64,000 nt of DNA, taken from positions 44,051,098 to 44,115,097 of the forward strand of contig JARZZO010000001.1 in the NCBI GenBank assembly GCA_030544215.1, given 5' to 3'. This document shows, piece by piece, positions 1 to 11,488 of this stretch (its first letter is position 1; each line of letters starts with the position of its first letter). The notes below the pieces were generated by a model, which worked only from the letters and a program-made list of their open reading frames with translations, searched no databases and had not been told where the DNA came from. Source of the DNA: Zantedeschia hybrid cultivar. Its lineage: Eukaryota > Streptophyta > Magnoliopsida > Alismatales > Araceae. Made by a program: the position numbers and the translations under genes.

Positions 1-226
1 AAGGGACAGGATTAGCTAGTAGGGATAGCCAACAGGCAGGGAGCTCTCGTAATCACTGCTTTCGGTGTCATGGGGTTGGCCACTATGCCAGTCAGTGTCC
101 CACCAGGGCCCTACTAATTGAGCCCTCCACTTATGAAGAAGAGGAGAACTACATACCTGACCCAGCCTTAGCTGAGGAATTTGAGGAGAATGGTGCCATA
201 GGGGGTACACCAAAGTCCAGGGCATT
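1..226 (+). pseudogene. gag C-terminus with CCHC zinc knuckle
   Basis: In the frame of position 57 the knuckle CFRCHGVGHYASQC lies at 57-98, a perfect CX2CX4HX4C nucleocapsid motif that binds the element's RNA. An acidic linker follows. This frame hits a TAG at about 258, while the protease continues in another frame, so a frameshift lies near 200-227. Upstream gag is outside the window. Confidence 0.85.
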
Positions 227-859
227 GTGGACTCACACGGGGACACTAGGCTTGGTGTAGTGAGATGCATTCTCACACAAACCAAAGAGGAGGACTGGCA
301 TCGAACCTCCATCTTCCACACCTACACTAGGATAGCCGATCAATCATGCAAGATCATAATTGATAGTGGAAGTTGTATCAATGCAATTTCTACTGATTGT
401 GTCTCTCGTTTAGGCCTGGATCCTGAGACTCACCCGGAGCCATATCAAGTCTCGTGGATTAATGCCTCATCATTACCCATTAGGACCTGCTGCCTGGTAC
501 CCCTTGAGTTTCAATCCTATCAGAAGCCGATTTGGTGTAACGTCCTTCCCATGGAAATAGGAAGCATCATCTTGGGTAGGCCATGGATCTATGATGAGGA
601 TGCTACCCTACATGGCAGGAAGATTCTCTTGCATCCCTCCCCACCTATGATCCCCGCCAAGGGGGAGATCCCATCTCGGGTAAATTTGCCTTCCACACCT
701 TCACCTAGTCCCTCCCCACCCGTTCCTTCCCCATCCAACCCACCCAACCCAGAACTGGCCACAAAGTCAAAAGCGAGGGTATCCCTTCATATAATCAAAG
801 CAAGTGCATTTGAGGGCGAGGTTGCCGAGGGAGCCTCAGTTTGGGCTAGTCATGAGTAA
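227..859 (+). pseudogene. Retroviral-type aspartic protease segment of the gag-pol polyprotein
   Basis: The protein has IIIDSGSCIN with catalytic Asp-Ser-Gly at about 362-370, followed by hydrophobic strands and the ILGRPW motif, as in gypsy proteases that cut the polyprotein. A proline/serine-rich linker at about 660-760 joins it to the RT. The first in-frame codon is GTG and is not a real start; this is a mid-polyprotein frame that is separated from gag by a frameshift. The RT continues in another frame, overlapping the end at 804. Confidence 0.85.
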
Positions 860-1682
860 TCCATCTGAAGGTTACTCTACTCCACGAGTTGAGGAAGTGG
901 AAACCGTCTTGCATAGGTATCACGATGTCTTTCCCAAGGATCTTCCGATTCATCTGCTGCCCATGCATGACATACAACATGCTATTGATTTCGTCCCTGG
1001 GTCCACCTTGCCCAACCTGCCTCACTATCGTTTAAATCCCACCGAGCACGTAGAACTACAAAGGCAGGTTGAGGAGCTCATTGGGAAGGGTTTTTTGCGA
1101 ATCAGCACCAGCCCTTGTGCTGTGCCAGCCCTCCTGACCCCCAAAAAGGATGGCACCTGGCGGATGTGTGTTGACAGCTGCGCCATCAATAGAATCCCTG
1201 TGAAATATAGGTTCCCCATTCCCCGACAAGACGACATGCTTGACATGATGGCAGGAGCCACCATTTTCTCCAAGATTAACCTAAGGAGTGGATACCATCA
1301 GGTCCGTGTCCGGTCAGGGGATGAGTGGAAGACTACTTTTAAGACCAAGGATGGTCTTTACGAGTGGCTCGTCATGCCTTTTGGGCAATCAAATGCCCCC
1401 AGCACCTTCATAAGGCTAATGACTTAGGTCCTCCGACCCTTCATGGGCTCCTTTGTTGTTGTCTACTTCGATGACATTCTTATTTACAGTAGGACCAAGG
1501 AGGACCACTTGGGCCACCTCTGTCAGGTTTGCGAAGTGCTGAGAAAAGAGAGCTTGTATGCAAATCCTAAGAAGTGCGTATTTTTTACTGATCAAGTAAC
1601 CTTCTTAGGCTTCATAGTATGACATAGGAGAGTTTCTGCAGACCCTAAAAAGGTCAAGGCGATCGTTGAGTTGCCCTAGCCT
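860..1682 (+). pseudogene. Reverse transcriptase domain of the chromovirus
   Basis: The RT fingers and palm read as GTWRMCVDSCAINRI and then VMPFGQSNAPSTF. The catalytic motif YFDDIL is at 1464-1481, and FLGFIV comes before the connection domain. The frame is stopped by TAG at 1425-1427, where related elements have Gln (MNQVLRPF), by TGA at 1620-1622 and by TAG at 1678-1680. All of these are explained by single transitions, and no other indel is needed in this stretch. Confidence 0.9.
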
Positions 1683-2438
1683 ATGAGCATCCATGATGTT
1701 CGCAGTTTCCACGGACTAGCATCTTTTTATAGGCGATTCATTAGGGGATTCAGCACTGTGATGGCCCCAATTACGGATTGCATCCATAAGGAACCTTTTA
1801 GGTGGACGAAGGCCGCTTCCAAAGCCTTCGCAGAGGTCAAGAATCGAATCACTCAGGCCCCCATACTTCGCCTCCCCAATTTCTCCAAAGTCTTTGAGGT
1901 CTTTTGTGACGCCTCTGGGGTCGGTATAGGAGGAGTGTTAAGTCAAGAAGGGCACCCTGTGGCGTATTTCAACGAGAAGCTAGCTGATGCTAAGCTGAAA
2001 TATTCAACTTATGATAAAGAGTTCTATGCCGTGGTCCAAGCTCTTCGCTATTGGCGGCATTATTTGTTGCCGCGGGAATTTGTCTTGTACTCCGATCATG
2101 AGGCACTTCGAAAAAAGCTGAATCCCAGGCATGGTCGATGGGTAGAGTTCTTGCAGGCCTACACTTTTGTGCTGAAGCACAAGGCAGGAGTCGAGAATAG
2201 GGTTGCAGATGCCCTCAGTCGACGAGTATCCCTTCTTTCCATCATGAGTGTTGAGGTGACTAGGTATGATAAACTCAAGGAATTGTATGAGGGATGTCCT
2301 GATTTTGGAGAGATCTATACCACGCTTAAAGCCGGATCCTCTAGGGGTACGAGTGAGTATCTCCTGCAGAACGAATACTTATTTAGAGGTCAGCAGCTTT
2401 GTGTGCCACGCACCTCCGTTCGCGAATTTTTAATTTGA
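1683..2438 (+). pseudogene. RT connection and RNase H domain of the chromovirus
   Basis: The segment begins with SFHGLASFYRRFIRGF, the usual RT-RNase H junction of gypsy elements. RNase H follows, with FCDASGVGIGGVL (first catalytic Asp), YDKEFYAVVQAL (Glu) and YSDHEAL (Asp). It ends with the basic tail NRVADALSRR. The enzyme removes RNA from the RNA-DNA hybrid. The terminal TGA follows REFLI, where relatives continue with Arg (CGA to TGA), directly into the integrase zinc-binding region. Confidence 0.9.
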
Positions 2439-3377
2439 GAGGTACATGCGGGCGGTCTAGGTGGGCACTTTGGTCGAAAAAAAACCATTGAGGCTATTGA
2501 AAGCCAATTCTATTGGCCAAGCCTAAAGCGCGATGTAGCTCGTTTAGTGGCCCAACGCCGTACTTGCGCCACTGCCAAGCAAAAATGCTAGAACACTGGC
2601 CTCTACACTTCCCTTCCCGTCCCTGATCGTCCTTGGCAAGACGTGAGTATGGATTTTGTGCTTGGCCTACCACAGAGCCCTCGTAAGCATGACTCCATCT
2701 TCGTAGTGGTTGATCGGTTCTTGAAAATGGCCCACTTCATCCCTTGCTCCAAAACTTCAGATGCATCTAGGGTGGCTTGTCTTTTCTTTGATGAGGTTGT
2801 CCATTTACATGGTCTTCTCAAGACCATAGTCTCAGATAGGGATGTAAGATTTACCAGCTACTTTTGGAAGACCCTTTGGCACCGAGTAGGCACCCTACTC
2901 AACTTTTCTACTGCTTATCACCCTCAAACTGATGGCCAAACCGAGGTGGTCAACAGAAGCCTAGGGAACCTTTTGAGGTGCTTAGTAGGGGAGCACATAG
3001 GGACATGGGATTCGATCTTGCCCTGAGCTGAGTTCGCCTATAATAGTTCAGTCAATAGGACCACCGGGATGAGCCCTTTTGATGTCGTGCATGGATACAA
3101 GCCCAACCAGCCTGTGGATCTCATTCCCCTTCCCTTGCATGCTCGCATCTCCGAGTCGGCTGAGTCATTTGCCCAACATATTCAGGACCTACACAAGCAC
3201 ATTAGCAAGCAAATTGATGAGAGCAACCAGCTCTACAAAAGATTGGTTGATGCTCACAGACGAGTGCAGGAATTTCAGGAGGGTGACCTTGTCATGGTCA
3301 GGATGCGGCCTGAACGATTACCCTTAGGGTCGTTAAAAAGTTGTAAGCCCGCGATGCTGGCCCATTCTAGATCCTAA
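2439..3377 (+). pseudogene. Integrase of the chromovirus
   Basis: The HHCC zinc-binding region starts at about 2445 (GGHFGRKKTIEAI) and is decayed around 2580-2592. The catalytic core shows Asp in SMDFVLGLP (about 2650), Asp in IVSDRDVRF and Glu in QTDGQTEVVNR, the D,D,35-E triad. Stops occur at about 2589 and 3024-3026, and a frame is lost near 3330-3380. It would insert the cDNA into the genome. The C-terminal part leads into the chromodomain. Confidence 0.9.
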
Positions 3378-3403
3378 AAAGGATCGGGTGGAATGCTTAT
3401 GTT

Positions 3404-3871
3404 GTGGACTTACCGACAGACTATGGGATCAGTCCCACATTTAACGTGGCAGACCTTGTAGCTTACAAGGAGCCCACAGCAATTCCTAGTGATCCATTTG
3501 GGTCTTTGCCGTCCATTAAGAGCGACCCCCCTACGGAGTGTCCACCAGCCCAACCCCTTGCACGGCGCGAGCAAATTGAGCGAATACTGGATGAACAGGT
3601 AATCACCACCAGGAGCAGGGAGTATCAGCGCTTCCTTGTCCGCTGGCGAGATCAGCCACCATCCGAAGACATGTGGATCAGCCGAGAGGACTTACAACTC
3701 CTTGATCCAGACCTTCTTGAGTGCTACCAGAGTGGCGTGGACCTTTACTCGATGGGGTCGAGTTCCCAGCACCCCGGGAGAGTTGGTGGGGACACCGAAC
3801 AGCAGAAGAGCAGACATCGAGCACGTGCTACGCAGACGTCTTTGTGGCTTGGCGACGAGCTCCTTATCTAG
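3404..3871 (+). pseudogene. Chromodomain-containing integrase C-terminus
   Basis: This is a C-terminal integrase tail followed by a chromodomain-like block: RILDEQVITTRSREYQRFLVRW, then WISREDLQLLDPDLLECY. In chromoviruses this module recognises histone marks and steers insertion toward heterochromatin. The open frame runs on into the probable LTR at about 3787, so the last 28 or so residues may be LTR-encoded or non-functional. Confidence 0.85.
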
Positions 3872-4222
3872 GATCGAGTCTAGTTATGTATTTTATTTTA
3901 GTCTAGCCTTAAGGGCTATTGCTGTCATTTCCTACCCCTAGGACATGTTTGGTATTTCTTTGTTTTAATGAGGTCATTCTTGTCTTGACTAAGAGATGTC
4001 ATTCCCTATATAAAGGGGTCATCTCTTCCCTTGTAGGCATGCTAGAATGAATGAGAATTTGTGTTATTGTGTCCTCTCCCATCCTCATAGTGTGAGATGA
4101 GAGCCCGTCCCTCCACGGAGGTCGCCTGAGAGAGGTTCCGACGAGAGGCCGTGGGCATGAGGCCCGTGTTCGTGTCGTCCATCTCGCCTCCGACCCACCG
4201 CCACGTCGACGTTTCGCGTCAG
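3787..4222 (+). repeat. Probable 3' LTR of the chromovirus
   Basis: A purine-rich stretch (GGGAGAGTTGG) ends just before TGGGGACACC, and the segment closes with GCGTCA at 4222, giving TG...CA ends. A TATA box (CTATATAAAGG) lies at about 4005-4016, followed by a transcribed-looking GC-rich part. The 5' partner is outside the window, so both boundaries are estimates. Confidence 0.55.
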
Positions 4223-6623
4223 TTTAACCTTGGTTAAAGTTAGTGGGATGGTCAAAGTTAGTATTAACCATGGTTAGTGTTAGTGGGATGGTTAAGTTAA
4301 TGTAACTTGGATGGTTAGAATTAATAAATTTTAAAGTCATTTAAGTAACCATAGTCAGACTAACTAAACCCATCATATTTTGAGGACCTTAACTTGGGTT
4401 TTGGTTTTGGTTTGGCATCTTCTCTGCACCAAAACATTGGGATCAGCAAGGGAAGGATTTGGGAGGCCATTCTTTAAGTGTTCTTGTTGTTTTCGAAGAA
4501 GGTAGGTAGCATGGGTGCTAGTTTCATAAGAGTTTAGCTTAGTTAATCATAAGAAATAAGTAAATCTTTAATATATATATTTTTATATCTTCAAATTATA
4601 TGTTCTTGTAAAGTTCTAAAGTGTGAAATAGTTGAATGATGTAGGGATTTAAATTTTTAAAAGCCTAAAATAGATTAAGCATAGTAGAACATAAATTTCT
4701 CCAACCCAGATTTTTCTATAACTCTTATGACAGTAGGGTAACCTTAAAATGTTTTTGATTTTATTTTGTATAGAAAACTTATGAAACTTTTATTACATAA
4801 CTATCACATTATTGGACATCTCCCAAAAAATCGTTATAAATTTTCATATTCATATGGTGATACTTCTAGGTCATGAACAAGACTGTGATTTCTAGATATA
4901 GATTTCTGAGTTCATTTGATAGCATGTTAGAATATGAATTTTAGTAATTTATATGTTTCACAAAATAATATGAAATTCTTATGACATAATACTCATACTA
5001 GTATAAATTGTCAAAATATGTTTCATAAATTTTAGTATTCATATGATGATGCTTCCTGGTCGAGTAACATGATATAATTTGTAGATACAGTTTTCAAACT
5101 TCATTTGATAACATGTTAGAACGTGAATTTTAGTAATTTATGTATATTACAAAATAATCTAAAATTTTTATGACATAATACTCATACCATTATACAGATT
5201 CAATAAAATGTTCATGAATTATTATCTTCATATGATGATGCTTTTTGGTTGGATAACATGGTATAATTTGTAGATACAATTTTCATATTTTATTTGATAG
5301 TATATTAGAACGTGAATTTTAGTAATTTATATGTATCACAAAATACTGTAAATGTTTTATAAAATAATAATTATACTATTTTACATCTTCATAAAAAGTT
5401 TCATGAATTGTTATATTCATATGATAATGATTCCTGGTGTGTGTAGCAGGGTTCATATTCCACTCTGATATCTCAGAAACTCAGGGATAGTACCCTGATG
5501 TTTGATTTTCTGTTATCTTTGTCGAGAACCATTTGAGTCAAAACTTTTACAGGATATATCTAAGGTGAGTTAGTATAATATGTGAAATTTTCAGAATTTT
5601 TGGAAGTACTTTTCTATATTAATAAAATCAGTGTTTTAAATGTGGGCAGATTACTTCTATAGGAGATTTGTGATTACTTATATGTATTGTTTGAGTTTAT
5701 AACAAGTTGTATTTAAATTCAGTTTAGAATATGATTTATTTACCTTTTAAATTATGATTTCGAGCTATTCTTAATTTATGAACTCCTGAAAGAAAATCAC
5801 TAAAATAGTTAGTCATTTTTGTATGTTTATATTGTTGTTGTTACAGAAACATTAAGTTTATTCTCATAATGTTAATGAAGCCTACCGATCGGACATAGCT
5901 GCTATATGAGAATAGTTATGAGGAAATGGTGGCAACATACCCACCAGGACCTATTTATTTTGGGGCTGCGTGCTACACCAAAAAACATGGGAGCCACCTC
6001 CAGAACCCATTAGCTCTATTACCCGAAGGTCGTAGGTAGAAATCCTTTGTTAAGGTGGGGTGACGACTCTCGGGGTAACGCTACGCCCATGACTTGGCTC
6101 TGTACGTGCCTAGGAGCTTAGTTTCTGTATTATGTTTCTAGCTCATAGTGGAGGTTAGATGTGTGTCCGGACACTTCTATAATAAGTGAGAACCTATGGT
6201 CTAAAAATAAATAAATTTTATATCTTGCAATCTATATGTCATTTCAGTAAATCAACTTAATAATATTAAGTTCTGTATTCTGGCCCTATTCATATATTGA
6301 CAAGTTTGTGTAGCTTTGATTCAGAGTTGGCATGATATTATGAATCATGTATCTCAATTTCTTTATTAGAATACAATTCTGATGCACATATGTATTATGT
6401 AATAGTTTTGTTTTCTGTTATGTTTAATGTTCTTATGCAATGTACATATTCTATTTCAATTATTTAGATGACAAATTCTTATAAAGGCAGCCTCATCTGC
6501 CTACTGAGTTACCATTTCTTTGGTACTCACGCTATTTTTCAGGTGATCGGACAGACGGAGAAGCAGAGTGAGTATGAAGTGGGGTCATTCAAGGTTTGCA
6601 TAAGACGATATCTCATTCAGGGT
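4223..6623. other. AT-rich non-coding stretch, probably LTR or UTR of another gypsy element
   Basis: No supported gene is present. The left edge has degenerate repeats of GTTAGTGGGATGGTTA (4245-4320). The middle holds a 189-bp tandem array. The right part (5900-6150) has a GC-richer block of the kind found in Del-type LTRs. The stretch ends where the truncated copia LTR begins. Assignment to a Del-like LTR is inference only. Confidence 0.4.
4760..5440. repeat. 189-bp tandem repeat, three to four units
   Basis: The marker CATATGRTGAT recurs at 4851, 5040, 5229 and 5418, exactly 189 bp apart. A second marker (CATGTTAGAA...AATTTTAGTAATTTA) recurs at 4923, 5112 and 5301 with the same spacing. 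Units differ by point changes only, and a weaker unit may precede 4851. Confidence 0.85.
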
Positions 6624-8052
6624 TTTGCGATTCGTTCCTGTTTCGAATAACTAAAAACTAATAATCGGATTATCGATTCTTACCGTGTGCGGATTCGAAT
6701 CTACAACCGATCGGTTCCGTTGGTGTGACAATATCCTCACGTTCCTCATTCTTCGTAGCCCACGAAGCCTTCGCCGTTCGCCGCAACACGCAGACGATTT
6801 CCCATCGAATGGGACTCGGAGAAGCGGCGGAGCAAATCCGGGGATCCGGGCTTGTCTGGGACGCCAGAGATAGAGAGGAAGAGAGGAGGGGACGTCTAAG
6901 GTTTGCAGCAGCTTGGCCTACTCAGCCCGTTCGCTATATTTTATATTAACTACGCGATTTTTCATAAAAACCCCCAGTTTATATAAAACCCACTTATTTA
7001 TCCATCGCCTTGAGAATCATTTGTGTGTGACCCTCCAGGCCCAATAACCAGTCTGGTTAATGGCCCAATACGCCCAGTGATTCCTCATTGGCCTGATTAA
7101 TCAATTAATAACTCATATTAATTAATTAATCAATCAAATTAATGTCGTACATCGAATTCGATCAGGCCTATGATCACGTTAGGTGCCAAGTAACACCGCG
7201 TGAACCCAGAAGGTATCGGGGTTAAGTAACCTACTCTTGGAACCTTTCCGCCGACAGTTATCGCGTGGATATAATCCTTCATTCGTACAATGCTCTCAAG
7301 TCAACTCAGGATATGGTAAACCGTCAAATCCTAACCAGTCGACTCATTTGGATCGGATGCTGCCGAATAATATCGAAAAACTCTTTTCCCAATATTATCG
7401 TCCGTCTTGGCCAGGGACTTCTGAGCATCCTTCCTAGAGCATGCTCTCTCTAAGTACCGAGAGCAAATGATTCCTTATTAACACTAAATTCCCTTCGACG
7501 GTATTCCGCTGTACGCGATCCTTGGCTATTTAGAATCCCATAGTTAGAGATTCATAAACCAAGGTCAAAGCATAGAAGTCCACTGACAAGGTGTGCTTGG
7601 TGTCTCAGGTCCGAGGACCATCCACGCAACTGCGACAATAGAATCGAGCTGGTTGACAGTAAGGTACAATACCATCTAACGATTCAGTCGGGTCAGTTCA
7701 GTGAACTCATTCTCTAATGAGCACCTACAGATTCACCTTAGTGTCTCCACGCAAGTGACTATGAGATCAGTCACCCTCATCTTATGAGCGAGAGTAATCT
7801 GTACTAGTCTATCCGGATATCCGATGTCCTTTTCGAATATCCTTCGACTAGGAATTATTAAGAATATGTGTGTTTAAGTGATCAGTCTCACTAGTATGAT
7901 CTCATCATAATCTGATCATTATTGCACATATTCACGGACTTCATTATGAGACGATAATAATACGAATTTACATATAATGAATAATGTCATTTTATTAATA
8001 AATGAATGAGATTACAAAGTCATATTGGCTTGTATGCCACCTAAGACTAACA
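6624..8052 (-). repeat. 3' LTR of copia copy A, truncated at its outer end
   Basis: It matches the right-hand LTR from TTTGCGATTCG onward; the 60 or so bases up to the TGTTGGG terminus are absent. The inner end ...GACTAACA at 8052 is intact and adjoins the PPT. A minus-strand TATA-like run lies at about 6933-6947. Confidence 0.9.
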
Positions 8053-8065
8053 ATCTCCCACTTGG
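8053..8065 (-). other. Polypurine tract of copia copy A
   Basis: On minus it reads CCAAGTGGGAGAT directly before the LTR start TGTTAGTC. This is the expected primer for plus-strand DNA synthesis. The same tract is present in copy B at 19754-19766. Confidence 0.85.
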
Positions 8066-8081
8066 ACTAAAGCCAATCACC

Positions 8082-8972
8082 TTAATATACTAAACCTATA
8101 GACTCTAGGTGATGCTCAAGCACATTTTGAGCCAATGGCTTTGTTAGTGGATCTACTACATTGTCGACAGATGGAACTCTTTCTACCACTACATCTCCTC
8201 TAGATATGATCTCTCTGATAAGATGAAAGTGCCTCATAATATGTTTTGCTTTCTGATGAGACCGCAGCTCTTTTGCTTGTGCAATGGCTCCATTGTTGTC
8301 GCACAACAGTAGAACAGGTTCAGAGATGCTGGGAACTATGCCTAGGTCGATGATGAATTTCTTCAACCACACTGCTTCCTTGGCAGCTTCAGCTGTAGCG
8401 ATGTACTCAGCTTCAGTCGTCGAATCTGCAGTGGTTGCTTGCTTGGAATTCTTCCAGCATACTGCGCCTTCGTTCAAAGTAAACACAAATTCAGATGTAG
8501 ACTTGTTATCATATGGATTTGACTGGAAACTCAAGTCAGTAAAGCCTAGCAGTTTCAAGTCATCTCCTCCATAGACCAGAAACATATCCTTAGTTCTTCT
8601 TAAGTAATTAAGGATACATTTCACTGCCTTCTAGTGCTCTTCACCTAGATCAGCTTGAAATCTACTCGTAACACTTAGAGCATATGCAATATCAGGCCGT
8701 GTACATAGCATGGCATAAATGATAGATCCTATGGCAGAGACATAGGGTACTTGATCCATAAATGCCCTCTCATCAAAAGTCTTAGGAGACTGCTCCTTTG
8801 AGAGATTAATTCTATGTTTCATCAGTATGAGAACTCCCTTAGAATTTTTCATGTCCAACCTTTTGACTATAATATCTATGTATAAGGATTGGGTCATTCC
8901 AAGCATCCTCTTTGATCTATCTCTATAGATCCATATTCCCAATACGTAGGATGCTTCTCCCAAATCCTTCAT
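8082..8972 (-). pseudogene. Copia copy A: RT thumb and RNase H
   Basis: Reading on minus from 8972, MKDLGEASYVLGIWIY and YAMLCTRPDIAYALSV form the end of the RT. After a TAG at about 8630 comes RNase H with GFTDLSFQ (Asp), STTEAEYIA (Glu) and LLCDNNGAI (Asp), and the frame ends with DPLTKPLAQ. Copy B keeps TGG (Trp) at the position of this TAG, which shows a G-to-A nonsense change. The last codons lie 30 bp from the LTR. Confidence 0.92.
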
Positions 8973-8990
8973 GGATAAGTTTTTCGATAG

Positions 8991-9584
8991 CTAGATCTTT
9001 ACTGATGACATCATAGCTACATCATTCCCAATGAGTAGTATGTCGTCTACGTAAAGAACTAAGAAGGTGACTGCGCTCCCACTGGTCTTCTTGTACACAC
9101 AAAGCTCATCTTCATTCTTAATGAAGTCATAAGATTTGACAGTCTCGTCAAATCTTATGTTCCAGCTCCGAGAAGCTTGCTTCAGTCCATAAATGGACCT
9201 TTGAAGCTTGCACACTTTATCTGGAGATTCTTTGGATGTGAAATCTTCTAGTTGTATTATATACACCTCTTTCTCAAAGTTACCGTTGAGAAAGGTAGTT
9301 TTCATATCCATCTGCCAGATCTCATAATCGTAGTGTGCAACTATGGCGAGTAGAATTCTGATTGACTTTATCATGGCAACTGGTGAGAAAGTCTCGTCAT
9401 AGTCAATTTCTTTCCTTTGACGATATCCCTTTACCACCAATCTTGCATGATAAGTGTCGATCCATCCATCAGCACCAATCTTTCTCTTAAAGATCCACTT
9501 GCATCCGATGGGTACAATACCCTCGGGCAAGTCTTCCAAGTTCCAAACTTGGTTGGTGTATATGGACTGGATTTTTGAGTTCAT
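8991..9584 (-). pseudogene. Copia copy A: reverse transcriptase core
   Basis: It contains KWIFKRKIGADG, ARLVVKGYRQ, DYDETFSPVAMIKSIR, TTFLNGNFEKEVY and the catalytic LVLYVDDILLIGND (YVDD). These are the standard copia RT blocks in order. A stop at about 8990 separates it from the RT end. The linker upstream (9617-9898) has the RSGRVPRLPEQYVG signature found between integrase and RT in copia polyproteins. Confidence 0.92.
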
Positions 9585-9616
9585 GGCTTCACACCATTTC
9601 CCGGCTTCTGAGCCTT

Positions 9617-10945
9617 CTATTGCCTCCTGGTAGGTTTAGGATCATCATCCTCATTATATTCTACCTTAGACTCTCGTTCAGCAATATGTCCCACATATTG
9701 TTCGGGTAATCTAGGTACTCTACCAGATCTATGAGGCTCATCTGTGTGTACCTGAATAGATTCAGGAACTGATATCTCATCCGATGATATTGCAGCTGTT
9801 TGGGGATCTGGAACCTCTTCAAGTACTATTTTACTCCTACTGTCATCTTGGAGAAGGTATTCCTCTTCCAAAAAGATAGTCTTCCTGACGACAAACACCT
9901 TTTATTCACTAGGATGGTAAAAGTAGTATCCAAAGGTTTCCTTTGGATATTCCACAAACCTGCATTTATCAGTTCGTGATTCCAGCTTGTCTAGATCATG
10001 CATCTTTACATGAGCAAGACAACTTCAGACTTTAACATGTTTAAATTCTGGTTTCTTGCCTTTCCATATCTCATATAGAGTAGAGGCCACAGACTTGCTG
10101 GGTACTCTGTTCAGTAGGTATGTTGTTGACTCTAGAGAATATCCCTAGAGGGACACTGGTAATCCCGAAAAGCTCATCATAGATTGCACCATGTCCAACA
10201 AGGTGCGATTCCTCCTTTCTGATACACCATTCATCTATGGTGTATATAGAGGGGTCAGCTGAGAAAGGATACCATTATCCTTTAAGAATTGTGTGAAATC
10301 AGTACTCAAGTATTATCCTCCCCAATCTGATCGAAGAGCTTTAATAATCTTTCCTAACTACTTCTCTACCTCATTCTTGAACTCCTTGAACTTCTCAAAT
10401 GCTTCCGACTTGTACTTCAGTAAGTACACATAATTGAATCTTGAGAAATCGTTGGTGAACGTGATGAAGTACGAGAAGCCACCAATGGCTTGGGTGGACA
10501 TGGGACCATATACATCTGAATGTATTAATCCCAGAATATCCTTGGCATGTTCTCCATGTCTAGTAAATGGAGATTTTGCTATTTTTCTCATAAGGTAGGA
10601 TTCACATGTCGCAAACGATTCATAATCCAATACAGTTAAATAACCATACTTGTGCAACTTTTGCAACATGCTTTCACCAATATCTCCAAGTCTACAATGC
10701 CACATGTAGGCTTGGTTCACACACTTCTTGCTCTTCTTAAGAGCATTTTCTATGTGAAGATTGTAATAAGAAACATCTAAAAGATATAGATCGTTGACTA
10801 AAGATGCCGAAGCTATTGATTTATTACCATAATAAATAGAACAACTTCTATTCTCAATAGACAACCTATATCCTATCTTGTCCAAACAAGATATTGATAT
10901 GATGTTCTTTATTATGCTAGGAACATAACAACAATCTTCTAATGA
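9617..10945 (-). pseudogene. Copia copy A: integrase with GAG-pre-integrase zinc region
   Basis: On minus from about 10885, the zinc region is MWHCRLGDIGE...CESYLMRKIA (HHCC), followed by the core with SDVYGPMSTQAIGG (Asp) and FSRFNYVYLLKYKSEAFEKF. The second Asp and the Glu lie in the decayed part at 9900-10357, where several stops occur. The C-terminal linker is at 9617-9898. Confidence 0.88.
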
Positions 10946-11230
10946 TTAGACGTCTTCCGATGGAAGTCTGAGGTTTGCTGTCCCAACAGCAACTGCCACA
11001 ACTTTTGCGTCGTTTTCTAGCCTCAATTCCACCTCGCCTTTTCTCATCTTGCACTTACTTGTCAGCATCTGCATATCACGGCAGATATGAGAAGCACATC
11101 TAATATCTAATGCCCAAGATGTGGAATCTGTAACTGACAAGTTGATATCTATCATATAGATATCTGAAGCTTCAAACAGCTTCACTTTTCCATAAACTTT
11201 ATCGTTGAGGAACTCCTTGCAGTTCCTCTT
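10946..11230 (-). pseudogene. Copia copy A: protease
   Basis: The frame WALDIRCASHIC corresponds to the copia protease active site WVLDTGCASHIC that copy B retains. Asp-Thr-Gly has become Asp-Ile-Arg here, so the catalytic triad is lost. The rest (ELRLENDAKVVAVAVGT) matches copy B well. Confidence 0.85.
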
Positions 11231-11488
11231 CTAGTGGCCATTCTGCTTACAGTAGAAGCAGTCACCCTTTACTACTCCTTTGCCTTTGTCCTTCGATCTT
11301 TTATCCTACGCGATCATCTCTGCCTCAGTGGCATCCAATGTCGGTTTAGCAGGAGGATCAGTTCCAAGGACATAAGCAATGTGCTCAGATTTAAAGACAC
11401 TCTTCAGGTTTCTGAGCCAAACTGAGTAGTTCGGACTAGTCAAAAGATTGGCATCAAGTATCCCACCGAGTGGGTTATTTGACGACAT
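11231..11488 (-). pseudogene. Copia copy A: very short gag
   Basis: It starts with ATG at 11486-11488 and runs MSSNNPLGGILDANLL...NYSVWLRNLKSV, the usual copia gag N-terminus. After about 60 residues it passes through a stop and DKRSKDKGK directly to the zinc knuckle CFYCKQNGH-stop-KRNC. Copia gags normally have some 150-200 more residues between these parts. Copy B has the same gap, so the deletion predates both insertions. Confidence 0.85.

Larger units (their letters stand above)
1..4222 (+). mobile_element. Ty3/gypsy chromovirus, 5'-truncated by window edge, decayed
   Basis: The order is gag zinc knuckle, protease, reverse transcriptase, RNase H, integrase, chromodomain, then an LTR-like segment. 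That is the Ty3/gypsy order, and the C-terminal chromodomain makes it a chromovirus. Reading frames are broken by at least one frameshift (about 200-227) and many in-frame stops, so the copy is dead. The clade (Reina, CRM, Galadriel or Tekay) is not decided. The 5' LTR and most of gag lie left of the window. Confidence 0.92.
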
